DNA from: Rhodococcus sp. ARC_M5
Lineage (GTDB): Bacteria > Actinomycetota > Actinomycetes > Mycobacteriales > Mycobacteriaceae
NCBI RefSeq assembly: GCF_022810405.1
Contig: NZ_JALGQE010000002.1
Span: forward strand, 248,001 to 312,000
Direction: 5' to 3'
DNA length: 64,000 nucleotides
The notes beneath the pieces were generated by a model. The model was not told the DNA's origin, did no database searches, and worked only from the letters and a program-made list of their open reading frames with translations. Shown here in pieces: positions 7,947 to 21,769 of the stretch. A program made the translations under genes and the position numbers. Each line of letters starts with the position of its first letter. Position 1 is the first letter of the stretch.

Positions 7947-8908
7947 CAGAGTGACCCGCCCATCGCTTGCTGAGTGTTCTGTTCTTCGGCTCCCGCGCCG
8001 TGATATTGCACTGTTTCTCCGGTGAGTTTCATGAACGCTTCTTCGAGAGATCCTCGCTGTGAGGCCAACTCGTGCAATGTGATTCCAGCTCGGCCGGCGA
8101 TGTCGCCGATCGTGTCGGTGGTCGAGTTCAGCACCACCAGCGAGGGCTGCAATTCGTCCGTCTTGTCCGGCTCACGCACGGTGAGACCGGCCGTGGTCAA
8201 CGCCTGGCGCAGGCCGTCGAGCTGCGGACTGCGAACGCGCACCGATGCTTCGGAGGCGCGATCGATGAATTCCTGCACCGAGGAGTCCGAGATCAACTTG
8301 CCGCGTCCGATGACGATGAGGTGTTCCGCCGTCTGCGCCATCTCCGAGAGCAGGTGGCTCGAGACCAGCACCGTGCGGCCCTCGGCTGCCAAGCGCTGCA
8401 TGAACTTTCGGATCCAGACGATGCCCTCGGGATCGAGTCCGTTGACCGGCTCGTCGAACAGCAGCACCTTGGGATCACCGAGCAACGCGCCGGCGAGACC
8501 GAGCCGCTGCGACATACCGAGCGAGAATCCGCCCGCATTCTTCTTCGCGACCTCGGACAGTCCCACCAGCCGCAACACCTCGTCGACACGCGACTTCGGG
8601 ATGCCGTTTGAGGCGGCCATCCACTCGAGATGCGCACGGGCCGAACGGTTCGGGTGCACCCACTTGGCGTCGAGCAGAGCCCCGACGGTACGCAGTGGTT
8701 GCTTGAGATGGCTATAGTTCTTGCCCTCGATGGTCGCCGTTCCCGAGGTGGGGCGGTCGAGACCGAGGATCATCCGCATCGTGGTCGACTTGCCTGCGCC
8801 GTTGGGGCCCAGGAAGCCGGTCACGATGCCGGGCTTGATGGTGAAGGTGAGGTTGTCGACCGCCGTCACCGCGCCGTATTGCTTGGTCAGTCCTGTCACT
8901 TCGATCAT
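7946..8908 (-). CDS. ABC transporter ATP-binding protein
   Basis: A 320-residue ATPase of the DrrA/CcmA export class. Walker A is GPNGAGKSTT near residue 40, the signature is FSLGMSQRLGLAGALL (S-x-G-x-x-Q variant), Walker B is KVLLFDEPVNGLDPEG, and the switch His lies in VLVSSHLLSEM. A C-terminal extension of about 100 residues ends in SLEEAFMKLTGETVQYH, common in exporters of this class. ATG 8908 (MIEVTGLTKQYG) was chosen; the frame is open upstream, but the family starts here. It works with the permease encoded immediately downstream. Confidence 0.9.
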   Translation of the reverse strand: MIEVTGLTKQYGAVTAVDNLTFTIKPGIVTGFLGPNGAGKSTTMRMILGLDRPTSGTATIEGKNYSHLKQPLRTVGALLDAKWVHPNRSARAHLEWMAASNGIPKSRVDEVLRLVGLSEVAKKNAGGFSLGMSQRLGLAGALLGDPKVLLFDEPVNGLDPEGIVWIRKFMQRLAAEGRTVLVSSHLLSEMAQTAEHLIVIGRGKLISDSSVQEFIDRASEASVRVRSPQLDGLRQALTTAGLTVREPDKTDELQPSLVVLNSTTDTIGDIAGRAGITLHELASQRGSLEEAFMKLTGETVQYHGAGAEEQNTQQAMGGSL

Positions 8909-9038
8909 GGGTACAACTGTCCCCGATCGAACGCGTGCGCACATCGACCTACAGTCGCCTTTTCCATCATCCTTTCGGATGACACACACCCTGAGACAGT
9001 TCGGTCACACGGGCCGTACGCGTTCACAGGGGCGGTAC

Positions 9039-9292
9039 GCCGCAAATGCGCGCGCGTTTGCCAGATGCGCGCAAAGTCGACACACCAGTTCGCGCGCGTT
9101 TCACGAACGCGCGCGCGTTTGCGAGATGCGCAGCACCACAGGCAAGGCAGCTGATCACAGGGGCGGCACGCGGCCATATGGGCGCGGTCACACGGGCGCG
9201 CCGCCGCAAATGCGCGCGCGTTTGCCAGATGCGCGCAAAGTCGACACACCAGTTCGCGCGCGTTTCACGAATGCGCGCGCGTTTGCGAGATG
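9039..9292. repeat. Duplicated GC-extreme intergenic repeat
   Basis: A block of about 90 bases occurs twice in direct orientation, at 9039-9128 and 9203-9292 (offset 164), and I could see only one difference, at 9108/9272. Each copy contains two similar modules around GCGCGCGCGTTTGC followed by AGATGCGC, separated by a segment with TCGACACACCAG. Flanking pieces (GGTCACACGGG at 9003 and 9186; TCACAGGGGCGG near 9025 and again near 9156) are also duplicated. It fills most of the 427-base gap between the ABC ATPase and thiG; I see no credible gene in that gap. Confidence 0.85.
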
Positions 9293-9336
9293 TGCGCCGG
9301 GGAAGCAGGGCAACGCTGCGCCGACGACACAGTCGG

Positions 9337-10293
<957 letters not shown>

Positions 10294-10297
<4 letters not shown>

Positions 10298-11355
10298 GGT
10301 GTCCTTTCGATCTGTGTGAAGCGTTCGGGTGTGGCTGCTTTCGCCTCGGGCAGCGTCTCGCCGGAGATCAGCGCGGAGACGGCGTCGGCGGTGATGGGCG
10401 CGAGCAGGATGCCGTTACGACCGTGGCCGGTGGCAACGATCAACCGGGGAGACAGCCTGCCGATCAGCGGCAGTCCGTCCGGGCTCATCGGCCTCAGGCC
10501 GGCAGCGGTTTCGTACAGTTCGTACTCGCCGATGCTCGGCATGAGTCGTTCGGCGTCGGCGATGAGGTCTCGTACCCCCGCCACGGTGACCTGGGTGTCC
10601 TCACCGGATTCGTATTGGGTTGCGCCGACGACCAATCCGTCGCCGCGCGGTACCAGGTAGATCGCCCGGCCGTGCACGGTTCCACGGATCGTGCGGTGCG
10701 GTGGCGGTGCGGCGCTGGGCCTACGACGCAGCCGCAGGATCTCACCCTTCACCGGCCTGACCGGCAGCGTGGGCCACAGTGCGGCGCAGCGAGAACCGGC
10801 GGCCAGGACCACCTGATCGGCGTCGGGCAAGGTCTCTACCGAACAACCGGAAAACTCCACTCCGGCGTCGAGACACGCCTGCTCGAGCGCGGCGACCAAC
10901 GACCGATTGTCCACGGACAGCTCGGTCGGGGCCAGCAGGCCGAGTCGAATGTTCTGTGCCAGTGCAGGTTCGAGCTCACGCAGCTGCGCACGTCCCAGAA
11001 TCTCGAGTTCGTGCCCCTGTTCGCCCACCCACTCGGCGATGGTTCGTAGATCGGCCGCATCGGCCGTGTCGAGGGCAACCGTCACCGATCCGGTGGAGGA
11101 GAACACCGAGGGGCCGGGGAGGCGTCGGGCAAATTCCGGCCACCGCGCCAACGACGCAGCACCGAGGTGCAGCAGTTCGTGTTCGCCCGGCCAGCCCTCG
11201 GACAGCGGTGCCAACATGCCGCCCGCGACCCAGGATGCGCCCTTGCCGAGAGCAGGATCGTGCACCACCACCCGGTGGCCGTCCTCCGACAGTCGTAGCG
11301 CCGTCGACAGCCCGATGACGCCTCCGCCGATAACGACGATATGCACGCGATTCAC
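10294..11355 (-). CDS. thiO: Glycine oxidase ThiO
   Basis: FAD-dependent oxidase that makes dehydroglycine from glycine for the thiazole ring; 353 residues. The N-terminal Rossmann motif is [17 protein letters not shown] followed by an acidic strand end. The [17 protein letters not shown] segment and the C-terminal [16 protein letters not shown] and [16 protein letters not shown] are typical of the ThiO/DAO family. The start at GTG 11355 is supported by a GAGTGAGG ribosome site that is also the 3' edge of the TPP riboswitch, so ligand binding can hide it. An internal GTG at 11346 is a weaker alternative. First gene of thiO-thiS-thiG. Confidence 0.93.
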
Positions 11356-11361
11356 GTCCTC

Positions 11362-11445
11362 ACTCCCTGCGCCCGCATGATCGGGTTCAGGTATTGACGG
11401 TAAGGGCGGCGAACCCACTCTCAGCCCCACGATCCTCGGGACTCC
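11362..11445 (-). ncRNA. TPP riboswitch (THI element)
   Basis: Read on the minus strand, the leader of thiO contains the conserved parts of the thiamine pyrophosphate aptamer in order: GGGGCTGAGAG (CTGAGA at 11419-11424), then AATACCTGAACC (ACCTGA at 11387-11392), then ATGCGGGCGCAGGGAG next to the start codon. TCCC near 11440 can pair with GGGA near 11364 as the closing stem. It lies about 7 bases from the GTG of thiO and overlaps its ribosome site, so translational repression by TPP is the likely mode. thiE on the opposite strand is not under it. Confidence 0.93.
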
Positions 11446-11504
11446 CGCGATTTCTCGGCCACTCCGTCGTCGGTGGCGGCCACCATGAGAATACAGTTCG
11501 TTTT

Positions 11505-12197
11505 GTGCATCCATCTCAGACCGCCCGCAATCAGACTCCCCGTGAGCGTCTTGCGTCCGCTCGCCTGTACCTGTGTACCGATGCCAGGCGCGACAAGGGC
11601 GACCTCGCGCAGTTCGCAGAGGCCGCGTTGTCCGGTGGTGTCGACATCATTCAGCTGCGCGACAAGAACTCCGCCGGCGAGCGCGAGTTCGGTCCACTCG
11701 AAGCGAAGGACGAGCTCGCTGCGCTGGCGATTCTGCTTGCTGCGACCAAGCGGCACGGTGCGCTGCTTGCGGTCAACGATCGCGCGGATCTGGCGCTGGC
11801 CTCCGGTGCCGACGTGCTGCACCTCGGTCAGGGCGATCTGCCGGTGCACTACGCGCGTCAGATTCTGGGCCCGGACGTGGTGATCGGACGTTCGACGCAG
11901 AACCGCGCGCAGTCCTCGCTCGCCGCGATCGAGGACGGCGTCGACTACTTCGCCGTCGGGCCGGTGTGGCCGACGCCCACCAAGCCCAACCGCTCGGCCG
12001 CCGGCCTGGAGACTCTCCGCGCCACCGCGGACTCGTTGCCGGAGCGGCCGTGGTTCGCCATCGGCGGCGTCGACGCGACCAACGTGAACCAGGTTCGAGC
12101 AGCCGGTGCCGATCGCATCGTGGTGGTCCGGGCGATCACCGAGGCTCGGGACCCACAGGCAGCAGCCCGCGAACTGGTCCGAGCGCTGCAGGCCTAG
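11505..12197 (+). CDS. thiE: Thiamine-phosphate synthase
   Basis: Joins HMP-pyrophosphate and thiazole phosphate to thiamine phosphate; about 230 residues. The motifs are [83 protein letters not shown] (pyrophosphate loop), [11 protein letters not shown] and [12 protein letters not shown] 11505 was chosen because the family begins a few residues before RLYLCTDA; no clear ribosome site marks it, so the N-terminus is uncertain. It is divergent from thiO, which starts 150 bases away, and overlaps the nudix gene by four bases at the 3' ends. Confidence 0.92.
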   Translation: MHPSQTARNQTPRERLASARLYLCTDARRDKGDLAQFAEAALSGGVDIIQLRDKNSAGEREFGPLEAKDELAALAILLAATKRHGALLAVNDRADLALASGADVLHLGQGDLPVHYARQILGPDVVIGRSTQNRAQSSLAAIEDGVDYFAVGPVWPTPTKPNRSAAGLETLRATADSLPERPWFAIGGVDATNVNQVRAAGADRIVVVRAITEARDPQAAARELVRALQA

Positions 12198-13030
12198 AGC
12201 CAACCCAATACTGCGGACGGCGTCAGCACCTGCACCGATTCCGGCAACCGGTCGCGTAGTCCGCGGTCGGCGGTGACCAGCGCCGTCAGATCTCCGCCCC
12301 GGTGGGCCTGGTCTGCGAGGGTGTCGTCACCGCTGCCGTCGGCGAGAATCACCGGGATGCGCGGGTCGTCCACCATGGCGTCGCGGGCCCGGCCTTCGAG
12401 GACTGCTTCGATTCGGGTGAGCCAGCCGTACTGACCGCTGGGCAGTTCGACGGTGCGCGGCAGTGTCTCGGCAAGCGAGGTCAGTAGTGCGCCTGTGGAT
12501 CCGGCGCGGTCCTTCCACCAGCCGTTCGGCCGCGAGCCGAGCACGTTGGCGGTGTCGAGCAGTACGCGCAGCGGCGCGGTGCGCAGCGACGGCCAGCTCG
12601 ACGCGAACCCCGGGTGCAACGGGAGTTCGTCGACGATCGACTCCGGCACCCAGCGCAGTTCGGTGCTCTCGCCGTTGGGCACGGTGGTCAGCGCATGATC
12701 GGTGTCGGCGATGACCGTGGTGTAGGACCAACCGCTCTCGACGCTCGCCGTGACTCGCTCGCTGCGGACGCTCAACTGTTCGGCGGCAATACCGGCTTCC
12801 TCGTGAGCCTCGCGCACCGCCGCATGCGCGGTGCTCTCGTGGGAGTCGCGGGCCCCACCGGGCAGGGCCCAGGTTCCGCCCTGGTGGCTCCACAACGCGC
12901 GGTGCTGCAGCAGCACCACAGGTTCGCCTGCATCGGACGGTGCGCGCAGCAACAGACCGGCGGCGCCGTGCTTTCCCCAGTGTCGAGTGCCGTTCTCGCC
13001 GATCACCCAACCGTCCCCGTCACCACGCAT
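12194..13030 (-). CDS. Nudix hydrolase fused to a PIN/NYN-like domain
   Basis: A 278-residue two-part protein. Residues about 1-150 are a nudix hydrolase: [20 protein letters not shown], then [19 protein letters not shown] and the nudix box [20 protein letters not shown] with EEAG. This part matches mycobacterial MutT3 (Rv0413), a pyrophosphohydrolase of damaged or waste nucleotides. Residues about 155-278 are extra relative to MutT3: [44 protein letters not shown] and [13 protein letters not shown]. These acidic positions fit a PIN/NYN nuclease core, by resemblance only. ATG 13030 was chosen; GTGs lie just upstream. Convergent with thiE. Confidence 0.85.
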   Translation of the reverse strand: MRGDGDGWVIGENGTRHWGKHGAAGLLLRAPSDAGEPVVLLQHRALWSHQGGTWALPGGARDSHESTAHAAVREAHEEAGIAAEQLSVRSERVTASVESGWSYTTVIADTDHALTTVPNGESTELRWVPESIVDELPLHPGFASSWPSLRTAPLRVLLDTANVLGSRPNGWWKDRAGSTGALLTSLAETLPRTVELPSGQYGWLTRIEAVLEGRARDAMVDDPRIPVILADGSGDDTLADQAHRGGDLTALVTADRGLRDRLPESVQVLTPSAVLGWL

Positions 13031-13090
13031 GCTCACCACCCTAGGTGAATCACCTGCCTGTAGTGGCTGCAGTACGGTCCGCCTACTTAT

Positions 13091-14407
13091 ATGCTCGGGT
13101 GCGTGATCGCGGCCGGTATTACCCCCTCCGCTGCCGTCCCCCCGACAACGGCTACGCCCGTCGGTGTCGCTGCAGGCAAGCCACCGGTTCGATACACGAT
13201 GCGCTCGACGCCCGCGCGGTTGGTCGCGATGGGAATCGCGCTGGTGGTGTTGGCGTTGACGGTCGGAAATCTGGCCTCCACGGCCGTGACCGATCGAGTC
13301 GACACCCTGGGCACCCTGTTGGTGCGCACCGAGCCCTTCGCGAACTCGGCACAGAATCTGTACGGGGCACTGTCGGTGGCCGACGCGGCCGCCGCAACCG
13401 CGTTCATCGCCGGTGGCCTCGAGCCGCCCGAGGTGCGGGAGCGGTACTCGCAGGCGCTCGGCGAGGCGTCGTCCGAGCTGATCGCGGCCTCGGCCGGAGT
13501 GACCGAGAACGACGCGGCCACCAGCGCGGTGCTCACGCAGATCGCCGCCGGTCTGCCGGTGTACAGCGGCCTGGTCGAGACCGCCAGAGCCAACAATCGG
13601 ACCGGAAATCCGGTGGGCGCGGCGTATCTCGGCGAGGCGTCGACGATGATGCAGACGAGTTTGCTGCCGTTGGCCGAGAAGCTGTACACCGAGCAGGCGT
13701 CTAGAGTGTCGTCCGACCAGGAGCGCTTCACCAGTCCCCCGCTCTTCGCGATCGGGTCGCTGGTGTTCCTGTTGCTGATGACCGGCCTGGCCCAGTGGTA
13801 CCTGTCGCGGACCACTCGCAGGACGCTGAACGTCGGATTCCTCACTGCCACAGGCGCTGTCGCCGGACTGCTCGGTTGGATGTTGGTGGTCGGTCTGATT
13901 TCGTCGATCGCCACCGACCGCGCGATCGACCGCGGAGTGTCTCCGCTGAAGTCCTACACGACGGGTTTCATTCTGGCGCAGCAGGCCAGGGCGGACGAGA
14001 CCCTCGACCTCGCGCGCCGGGGCGGTGGCCAGGACTACGGACAGTCGTTCGACGCGAACGTCTCTCGGTTGACGGAGATGTTCCAGGGCGACACTGCGGT
14101 GATCGACGCCGTGAACACGTGGTCCACCTCCCATTCACGGATCGATTCCGCTCTCGAGGTCGGCGACTTCAACGGCGCGGTCGCCATCGCCACCGGTACC
14201 GGCGAGTCCGATTCGGCGGCCGCGTTCACCGCGCTGGACAGCGTTCTGGTCGACGGAATAGAGAATGCTCGACGCGAATTGCGGTCCAACATCGACCGCT
14301 CGGTGTGGGTACTGTCCGGACTGTCCGACGGCGCGTACGTCCTGACCATCGCCGCCTCGGTGGCGTTCGGTATCGGCTTGTTCCCGAGGCTGCGTGAGTA
14401 CCTGTGA
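13091..14407 (+). CDS. glnX: GlnX-like membrane protein of the PknG signalling system
   Basis: A 438-residue membrane protein with about four helices (RLVAMGIALVVLALTVGNLA, FAIGSLVFLLLMTGLAQWYL, TGAVAGLLGWMLVVGLISSIA, AYVLTIAASVAFGIGLFPRL) bounding two extracytoplasmic helical domains. By position directly before glnH and pknG, and by homology with Rv0412c, it is GlnX, thought to relay periplasmic amino-acid binding by GlnH to the kinase PknG. Its stop overlaps the GTG of glnH (GTGA). ATG 13091 was used, but a TATGCT -10-like hexamer (13090-13095) lies seven bases before GTG 13103, so a leaderless start there is possible. Confidence 0.85.
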   Translation: MLGCVIAAGITPSAAVPPTTATPVGVAAGKPPVRYTMRSTPARLVAMGIALVVLALTVGNLASTAVTDRVDTLGTLLVRTEPFANSAQNLYGALSVADAAAATAFIAGGLEPPEVRERYSQALGEASSELIAASAGVTENDAATSAVLTQIAAGLPVYSGLVETARANNRTGNPVGAAYLGEASTMMQTSLLPLAEKLYTEQASRVSSDQERFTSPPLFAIGSLVFLLLMTGLAQWYLSRTTRRTLNVGFLTATGAVAGLLGWMLVVGLISSIATDRAIDRGVSPLKSYTTGFILAQQARADETLDLARRGGGQDYGQSFDANVSRLTEMFQGDTAVIDAVNTWSTSHSRIDSALEVGDFNGAVAIATGTGESDSAAAFTALDSVLVDGIENARRELRSNIDRSVWVLSGLSDGAYVLTIAASVAFGIGLFPRLREYL

Positions 14408-15375
14408 AACGTCTTCTGGCCGTCGGCATCCTGGTCACTGCGCTGATAGCCGGCTGCGCTACTCCGGAAAGCACTGCGCCGCAAGTGGAGACGACGTTCA
14501 CCGAACCGCCGCTGCCGGACGGTGCGTCCGTCGCCGCTCGGCCGACGGAAAGCCTGGCCGACGACGAGTGTGCCCGCCCCACCGCCAGCCTGCGCCCGCT
14601 GCCGACCGGGACCGATGCGCCGCCGGTACCGCAGCCGACCATCGACGCACTGCGCGCCAAGGGCCGGCTGGTCGTCGGGTTGGACACGGGCAGCAACCTT
14701 TTCAGCTTCCGAGATCCGATGACCGGTCAGCTGGTCGGGTTCGATGTCGACATCGCCCGGGAGGTCTCGCGAGACCTGTTCGGTGATCCGAATCGCTTGG
14801 ACTTCCGCATCCTCACCTCCGCGGAGCGGCTCGAAGCTCTGGAGAATTCGACGGTGGACATGGTGGTCAAGACCATGACCATCACGTGTGCTCGCCGCCA
14901 GGAAGTCCAGTTCTCCACCGTGTACTTCCAAGCGCAGCACCGTGTTCTGGTGGTGCAGGGTTCGGGTATCCGCGGAGTCGAGGACCTGGCCGACAAGCGG
15001 GTGTGCGCGGTGGAGGGCACCACCTCGCTGCGACGCATCCAGCGGGTGCAGCCCGCCGCGACCGTGGTGACGGTACCGATGTGGTCGGATTGCCTTGTCG
15101 TACTGCAACAACGACAGGTCGACGCCGTCAGCACCGACGACGCGATCCTCGCCGGTCTCGCGGCTCAGGATCCGTATCTTCAGATCGTCGGCGAGAGCCT
15201 GAGTCCGGAGCCGTACGGGGTGGGAATCAACAAGAACGACGAGGATCTGGTGCGATTCGTCAACGGGACATTGGCTCGCATCCGCGCCGACGGGACGTGG
15301 AATCGCATCTACGACCGGTGGCTGACGGTGCTCGGTCCCTCCCCCGGTCCACCCACTCCGTCGTACAGCGATTAG
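14404..15375 (+). CDS. glnH: GlnH amino-acid-binding lipoprotein
   Basis: A 323-residue periplasmic-binding-type lipoprotein. The signal is MKRLLAVGILVTALIAGC with a lipobox, I-A-G-C. The solute-binding domain (SBP family 3) runs from about residue 80: LRAKGRLVVGLDTGSNLFSF, LVGFDVDIAREVSRDLFG, VDMVVKTMTITCARRQEVQF, LADKRVCAVEGTTSLRRI, VDAVSTDDAILAGLAA, and LVRFVNGTLARIRADGTWN. There is no ABC permease or ATPase partner. In mycobacteria and corynebacteria the homologue senses Glu/Asp and signals through GlnX to PknG. The GTG start overlaps the glnX stop; pknG follows after nine bases. Confidence 0.92.
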   Translation: MKRLLAVGILVTALIAGCATPESTAPQVETTFTEPPLPDGASVAARPTESLADDECARPTASLRPLPTGTDAPPVPQPTIDALRAKGRLVVGLDTGSNLFSFRDPMTGQLVGFDVDIAREVSRDLFGDPNRLDFRILTSAERLEALENSTVDMVVKTMTITCARRQEVQFSTVYFQAQHRVLVVQGSGIRGVEDLADKRVCAVEGTTSLRRIQRVQPAATVVTVPMWSDCLVVLQQRQVDAVSTDDAILAGLAAQDPYLQIVGESLSPEPYGVGINKNDEDLVRFVNGTLARIRADGTWNRIYDRWLTVLGPSPGPPTPSYSD

Positions 15376-17757
<2,382 letters not shown>

Positions 17758-17770
17758 CTGCCGCGTTGTT

Positions 17771-18957
<1,187 letters not shown>

Positions 18958-18961
<4 letters not shown>

Positions 18962-21081
18962 TTGCCCTCCTGCTCGGCTGCGTCCGAAATGCCCTGCGCC
19001 TGAATCGCCGTGATGGCCACGGTGTTGACGATGTCTTCCACGAGAGCGCCCCGAGACAGGTCGTTGACGGGCTTGCGGAGGCCCTGCAGAACAGGCCCGA
19101 CGGCGACGGCACCGGCGCTGCGCTGGACGGCCTTGTACGTGTTGTTGCCGGTGTTGAGGTCCGGGAAGATGAACACCGTTGCTCGGCCCGCGACGTCGGA
19201 ATCGGGGAGCTTGGATGCGGCGACGGACGGCTCGATCGCCGCGTCGTACTGAATCGGACCCTCCACGAGCAGTTCCGGATTCCGTTCGCGCACAAGTGCG
19301 GTCGCTTGCCGAACCTTGTCGACATCGGCTCCGGAACCGGACTCACCGGTGGAGTAGGACAGCATGGCCACCCGCGGTTCGATCCCGAACTGCGCCGAGG
19401 TCTGCGCCGAGGACACGGCGATGTCGGCGAGCTGCTCGGCCGTCGGGTCGGGTACGACGGCGCAGTCCCCGTAAGCGAGAACACGATCGGACAGGCACAT
19501 CAGGAAGATCGACGACACCGTCGACACGCCCTCGGTGGTCTTGATGATCTCGAACGACGGCTTGATGGTGTGCGCGGTGGTGTGCGCGGCACCGGAGACC
19601 ATGCCGTCCGCAATTCCCTTGTGCACCATCATCGTTCCGAAGTACGAGATGTCTGCCATGATCTCGCGGGCACGGTCGATCGTCATGCCCTTGTGCTTGC
19701 GCAGCTCGGTGTACTCGGCCGCGAAGTCCTCGGAGTAATCACAGTTCTTGGGGTCGAGCACCGTTGCACTGTCGAGATCGACGCCCAGTTCCGATGCGCG
19801 TCGACGAATGGGACCTTCTTCGCCGAGGATCGTCAGGTCGGCAACCTGCCGCTGCAGCAGGCGTCCGGCGGCCCGGAGGATACGATCGTCGCCACCCTCG
19901 GGAAGGACGATGTGTTTGCGGTCGGCACGAGCCCGGTGGATCAGCTGGTACTCGAACATCTGTGGGGTCGTGATGGTGGGAATCGCGATATCGAGCCGCT
20001 CCAGAAGTGTTTTCGCATCCACTCGCTGTTCCATCAACCCCAGCGCAGTGTCGACCTTGCGCTGCGAGCCCACCGCGACGCGGCCGCGGGTCTGCGCTGC
20101 AGCAGAGGCGGTATCGAAGGTGCCGAGCTCGGTGGTCAGGATCGGTAACCGGGGACCGAGCCCTGCCACCAGACGAGCGATCGCCGGGTGCGGCTCGATG
20201 CCACCGTTCATGATGATACCGGCGAGAGACGGAAAGCCCTCCGCCTCATGGGCATTGACGAGAGCGAGCAACACGTCGGATCGGTCCGCGGGCGCGATGA
20301 CGACAACGCCCTCGGTGAGGCGTTCGAGGATGTGCTCGGCCGTCATACCACCGACCATGACCCGCAACGCTTCTCGCTGCAGCAGGGACGAGTCACCGGA
20401 GTACAACTTACCGTCCACCGCCTCGAGCAGTTCCGCCATAGTCGGCGCGACGAGGAGCGGAATCTCCGGCAGCGACCACGCAGGCACCCCGACCGACGCC
20501 AACGCATCGGTGACCGCATCGAGATCGTCCGGCGCACAACGGTTCGCCACGACCGCGGCCAAATGGGCATGGTGCTGACGCAGTTCGCCCTGGCACAGGG
20601 TGGCCAACTGCGCGATCTCGTCGGGCGTGCGACCGGAGCCGCGGAGCGCAAGCAGCACGGGCGCACCGAGATTGACGGCGATGCGGGCATTGAAGCCGAG
20701 TTCACTCGGGCTACCGACGTCGGTGTAATCGCTGCCCACGATCACGACGGCGTCGCACTGGGAAGCCACCTCGTGGTACCGATCGACGATCTTGCTGAGC
20801 GCTGCATCCTGATCGGAGTGCACCTGCTCGTACGTGACACCGAGCGACTGCTCGTACGTCAGATCTGCCGTGGTGTGCTCGACGAGCAACTCGAGGATGT
20901 AATCGGGCTCCTCGGTGGATCGGGCGATGGGACGGAACACCCCCACCCGGGCTGCGGACGCGGCGAGCATCTGCAGCACACCGAGCGCGATGGTCGACTT
21001 CCCGCTGTCCCCTTCCGGCGAGGCGATGTAGATGCTCGAGGGATACATGTCCGACGCGTCGGTGCCGCTGGGCTCAGCCAT
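18958..21081 (-). CDS. pta: Phosphate acetyltransferase (long type)
   Basis: Acetyl-CoA + phosphate to acetyl phosphate; about 707 residues, the three-domain form. The N-terminal P-loop/BioD-like domain begins [20 protein letters not shown], a central DRTGG-type domain follows, and the C-terminal PTA_PTB domain begins [19 protein letters not shown] and continues [36 protein letters not shown] and [23 protein letters not shown] 21081 was chosen; the frame stays open upstream only because it runs through the 34-bp tandem repeat. It is coupled to ackA. Confidence 0.96.
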
Positions 21082-21100
21082 GGCAGTCAGCCTAGTAGGG

Positions 21101-21195
21101 GTCGTTCCGCAGGCTCCACTCCTGCCTGATACAGGTCGTTCCGCAGGCTCCACTCCTGCCTGATACAGGTCGTTCCGCAGGCTCCACTCCTGCCC
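21101..21195. repeat. 34-bp tandem repeat, three copies (locus 1)
   Basis: Units begin at 21101, 21135 and 21169, each starting GTCGTTCCGCAGGCTCCACT and continuing CCTGCCTGATACAG; the third is cut after CCTGCC. They are near-identical. The same 34-base period and core GTCGTTCCG..GGCTCCACTCC recur at 60641-60736. It lies in the 163-base space between the divergent pta and the Ddn-like gene, close to the start of pta. Confidence 0.92.
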
Positions 21196-21244
21196 AGTGG
21201 GTTGCGGTGTTGACACCGGGCGCGGTCGGGTTGTCCTATGAACC

Positions 21245-21757
21245 ATGGCCGAATCACCGTTCCCGGATGTGCGCTGGGGCAGCGAAACCTCGTTCATCCG
21301 CAAGCCCGCCGTGAAGTTCGCGTCGACGAAGCCCGGTTCCTGGGTCATCAGGAACCTCGCAGGCGTCGACCGGTGGTTGCTGACCAAATCCGACGGCCGC
21401 TTCACCGTCCTCGGACCCATCGCGGCACCGGTGGTGTTGTTGACCACCACCGGCCGTAAGTCCGGCAAGCCCAGGACGAGTCCGCTGCTCTACTACCGGG
21501 AGGACGACAAGATCTACGTCGTCGGATCCAATTTCGGTCAACAGCACCACCCGGCGTGGACGTCGAACCTCCTCGCCGACCCGAAGGCCGTCGTGGCCAT
21601 CGGCGGCAAGAAGATTCCGGTGACGGCAACCCGCATCACCGGCGACGAGAAGGCCCGCATCTACCGACAGTTCGACGCCATGGTCGAGGTGTACGGCGAG
21701 TACGAGACCAGAACCGACCGTGACATGCGCTTGTTCGCACTCACGGCCGATCTCTAG
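21245..21757 (+). CDS. F420-dependent (Ddn-like) nitroreductase family oxidoreductase
   Basis: A 170-residue split-barrel protein of the deazaflavin-dependent nitroreductase family. Characteristic stretches are VLLTTTGRKSGKPRTSPLLY (the T-T-x-G-R-x-S-G cofactor loop), KIYVVGSNFGQQHHPAWTSN (the G-S-x-x-G..x-H-P-x-W motif), LLADPKAVVAIGG and a C-terminal YETRTDRDMRLFAL. The adjacent convergent gene encodes F420-dependent glucose-6-phosphate dehydrogenase, which would supply F420H2. The natural substrate is unknown; relatives reduce quinones or nitro compounds. ATG 21245 comes directly after the 34-bp repeat. Confidence 0.88.
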   Translation: MAESPFPDVRWGSETSFIRKPAVKFASTKPGSWVIRNLAGVDRWLLTKSDGRFTVLGPIAAPVVLLTTTGRKSGKPRTSPLLYYREDDKIYVVGSNFGQQHHPAWTSNLLADPKAVVAIGGKKIPVTATRITGDEKARIYRQFDAMVEVYGEYETRTDRDMRLFALTADL

Positions 21758-21769
21758 CCTTCTGGGGAG

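Noticed and set aside
21101-21195. CRISPR array
   Set aside because: The 34-base units are directly adjacent with no spacers and there are no cas genes; the same goes for 60641-60736.
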